From an uncultured Clostridium sp. (GTDB taxonomy: Bacteria; Bacillota; Clostridia; Clostridiales; Clostridiaceae), in contig URGW01000009.1 of NCBI GenBank assembly GCA_900547475.1, positions 1 through 64,000 of the forward strand: a stretch of 64,000 nucleotides of DNA, read 5' to 3'. The notes under the pieces were generated by a model. It worked only from the letters and a program-made list of their open reading frames with translations. It did no database searches and had not been told where the DNA came from. Both the position numbers and the translations under genes were made by a program. Positions 62,380-64,000 of this stretch are shown piece by piece (within the stretch, counting starts at the first letter, position 1; every line of letters begins with the position of its first letter).

Positions 62380-63689
62380 TAAAAATTATGTTTATTTCTT
62401 ATATAAGAACGTCTTGATAAAAATTTTCTTCTACGTTTTTTATTACGTATTATTGATATTAGTATAATAAACAATATAATTACAACAATAATAGTAATTA
62501 AGCTTAAGGTAAAATATTTACTTGAAGTAATTTTAGTAATAGTATTTTTGACCATAATTTCATTAGTATACTCTCTATCTACACCACTGGCTAACTTAAT
62601 ATTAGAAACTTTATTACCATTAATTAAAAGAGAAGCATCAAATAAAATGTCCCCTTCTTTAATAGAGGTAGTTGTCAAATCCTTATTATCATATTCTACA
62701 GATATGTTAGGATTATTTATATCTTCGCTTTCGCCTAGATTAAAAGTATAATAAAAGTCTTCAGTTGATAATAAAGGAATAGATGTAGAATCATCTATAG
62801 AATAATCATCTAATTTATCACCTTTAGAAATTACTTTTTCAGTTTTAAAGTTTTCAAATCCCCAATCAAATAATTGACCTACGCTTGTATATAATCCATC
62901 TTTATCAGTTGCATTTAAGAAAGCACCAATTATAGTTTGATCATCTTTTTTAGCTACTGCTGTATATGAATGATTTGCAGCTGTAGTATAACCTGTTTTA
63001 CCACAATAAGCATATTCATATTTATATTGTGAATCATCTTTCAATAAATGATTATGATTTGTAGCCCATTTTTCACTACCATCTGAAAATGGATGATTTT
63101 CATAAAAATGATATGGAGTTTGTGAAATTCTAACAAAATCAGCATTTTGAGATGCATATCTCATTATTAATGCTAAGTCATGGGCTGTAGTTAAATGTCC
63201 TTCTTCTGTTAGCCCACTTGGATTTTTAAAATTGGTGTTAGTTGCACCAAGTTCTATAGCTTTTTTATTCATTAATTTTGCGAATTCTTCATTTGAACCA
63301 GATATGTGTTCGGCAATAGCTTCAGCACAATCATTTCCAGATTCTAAAAGTAATCCTAAGAGTAATTCTTCCATTGTATAAACTTCACCTTGAGCAAGTC
63401 CAAGTGAAGATCCATCTGCTAATGGAGGATTTTCTCCTATAGTTACCTGTTCATCTAATTTAAAATTTTCTAATGCAATTATTGCTGTCATTACTTTAGT
63501 AGTTGAAGCAGGCATATATTGTACATTAGCATTTTTTTCATAAAGCACTTTTCCTGTAGTTCCATCCATAAGATAAATACCTTCAGAATATAAGTTAGGT
63601 AGTGCAAAAGAGTTTATAGTTGTTAGATTAGTTAGTACGCTTGTAAGTAAAAATACTAAAGCAAACGTTTTACATAATAATTTTTTCAT
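62379..63689 (-). CDS. D-alanyl-D-alanine carboxypeptidase (DacF/PBP5 type)
   Basis: These low-mass penicillin-binding proteins trim the terminal D-Ala from wall stem peptides. The 436-residue protein has a signal peptide (about residues 1-28), catalytic SxxK in ASTTKVMTAIIALE, SxN in ESGNDCAEAIAEH, KTG in CGKTGYTTAANHS, a beta-rich C-terminal domain, and a final membrane helix (about 396-416) with a basic RNKKRRRKF tail that anchors it. GAGAGG lies before the ATG on the minus strand. Which paralogue (DacA, DacB or DacF) it represents cannot be fixed here. Confidence 0.92.
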   Translation of the reverse strand: MKKLLCKTFALVFLLTSVLTNLTTINSFALPNLYSEGIYLMDGTTGKVLYEKNANVQYMPASTTKVMTAIIALENFKLDEQVTIGENPPLADGSSLGLAQGEVYTMEELLLGLLLESGNDCAEAIAEHISGSNEEFAKLMNKKAIELGATNTNFKNPSGLTEEGHLTTAHDLALIMRYASQNADFVRISQTPYHFYENHPFSDGSEKWATNHNHLLKDDSQYKYEYAYCGKTGYTTAANHSYTAVAKKDDQTIIGAFLNATDKDGLYTSVGQLFDWGFENFKTEKVISKGDKLDDYSIDDSTSIPLLSTEDFYYTFNLGESEDINNPNISVEYDNKDLTTTSIKEGDILFDASLLINGNKVSNIKLASGVDREYTNEIMVKNTITKITSSKYFTLSLITIIVVIILFIILISIIRNKKRRRKFLSRRSYIRNKHNF

Positions 63690-63831
63690 AAACCTCTCCC
63701 TTAAGTTATATCTTATACTTTATAAGTTTACCAAAAAAATAAAAGGAATTCTATAGATAAATTCATTGATAAAAGTTTAGATATAGAATTTATGACAATA
63801 ATTATAAATGTAACGTAGAAGGAGGGATATA

Positions 63832-64000
63832 ATGGATGTTTTAAAGAATAAAAAAGTAATAGGAATAATAATAGTTTTATTTGTAACAGGAACTGTATCT
63901 CTATTAACATATGGGAAAAATAGAAATAATGTTTTTAAAGATGAATATATGCAAAATATTTTTATTGATGAAGAGAATATTAGCGTTGAAAAGGATAATA
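63832..64000 (+). CDS. Start of a membrane-anchored protein, probably ComEA (3' end outside window)
   Basis: A frame begins at 63832 after AGAAGGAGGG and remains open to the window edge for 56 codons. It encodes a short basic start, a membrane helix (about residues 8-26), and an acidic stretch with FIDEENISVEKDN. This N-terminus resembles clostridial ComEA DNA receptors, which continue with a SLBB-type and a helix-hairpin-helix domain, but those are not visible. The ComEA label is tentative; a real gene is likely. Confidence 0.5.
   Translation, partial: MDVLKNKKVIGIIIVLFVTGTVSLLTYGKNRNNVFKDEYMQNIFIDEENISVEKDN

Noticed and set aside
63728..63910. Minus-strand 60-codon frame at the right edge
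   Set aside because: It overlaps the promoter region and the well-signalled plus-strand gene start at 63832; hydrophobic content arises from AT-rich sequence.

Overview
The window is a 64 kb stretch of AT-rich, gene-dense Firmicute chromosome. It is almost certainly from Clostridium sensu stricto. The evidence is A/T-biased codon use, strong GGAGG ribosome binding sites, an alpha/beta-type small acid-soluble spore protein, a SpoIVFB-type protease, an mreBCD-mrdA-minCDE-rodA cell-shape cluster, and SAM-I and FMN riboswitches. The candidate raiA RNA between comFC and hpf fits the same group. I cannot name the species from the sequence alone. There is no phage, insertion sequence, CRISPR array or rRNA operon; this is conserved chromosomal backbone with a few lineage-variable insertions.

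Layout. 1-2.9 kb: the 3' part of tRNA-Tyr, a SAM-I riboswitch controlling metK, and convergent nagA. 3-12 kb: recD2, a degenerate comFA-like gene, comFC, raiA RNA, hpf, secA, and prfB with its programmed +1 frameshift. 12-19 kb: a membrane M28 peptidase, tex, an FMN riboswitch with the riboflavin transporter ribU, and the tsaE-tsaB-rimI operon on the minus strand. 19-22 kb: recQ bracketed by two identical tRNA-Trp genes. 22-28.8 kb: the most accessory-looking part, with a beta-propeller histidine kinase, an orphan BglG/LicT antiterminator, a secreted PTP-like phytase homologue, a stand-alone RecB-like nuclease, and an ssp gene followed by an unassigned structured-looking RNA segment. 28.8-37.3 kb: a YhaO/YhaN (SbcDC-like) pair, a membrane MutS-family ATPase, a DnaQ-fold exonuclease with a zinc ribbon, a CBS protein and an S1-repeat protein. 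37.5-51.7 kb: pepD, a SPOR protein, maf, radC, mreBCD, mrdA (PBP2), minCDE, rodA, a short membrane protein in the spoIVFA position, and spoIVFB. 51.8-62.3 kb: two genes of a B12-binding/radical-SAM pair (TIGR03960 and DUF2344 type), RNase G, the L21 leader with rplU-prp-rpmA, then obgE, yhbY, nadD, yqeK, an LCP ligase and an RluD-like pseudouridine synthase. The right end holds a minus-strand D,D-carboxypeptidase and the start of a probable comEA.

Functionally the window joins cell elongation and division-site selection, ribosome assembly and hibernation, translation fidelity (prfB, TsaBE), DNA repair, and late sporulation. The items most worth a second look are the RNA-like segment downstream of ssp, the comFA-like protein without a Walker A motif, the two tRNA-Trp copies flanking recQ, the expanded SAM riboswitch arm, and the hairpin overlapping the M28 peptidase ribosome binding site. 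Several start codons were moved downstream from the longest reading frame because a good ribosome binding site and family alignment both favoured the shorter form (metK, secA, ribU, the phytase homologue, the DnaQ-like gene, the S1 protein, maf, radC, mreD, rplU, rpmA, the LCP gene).
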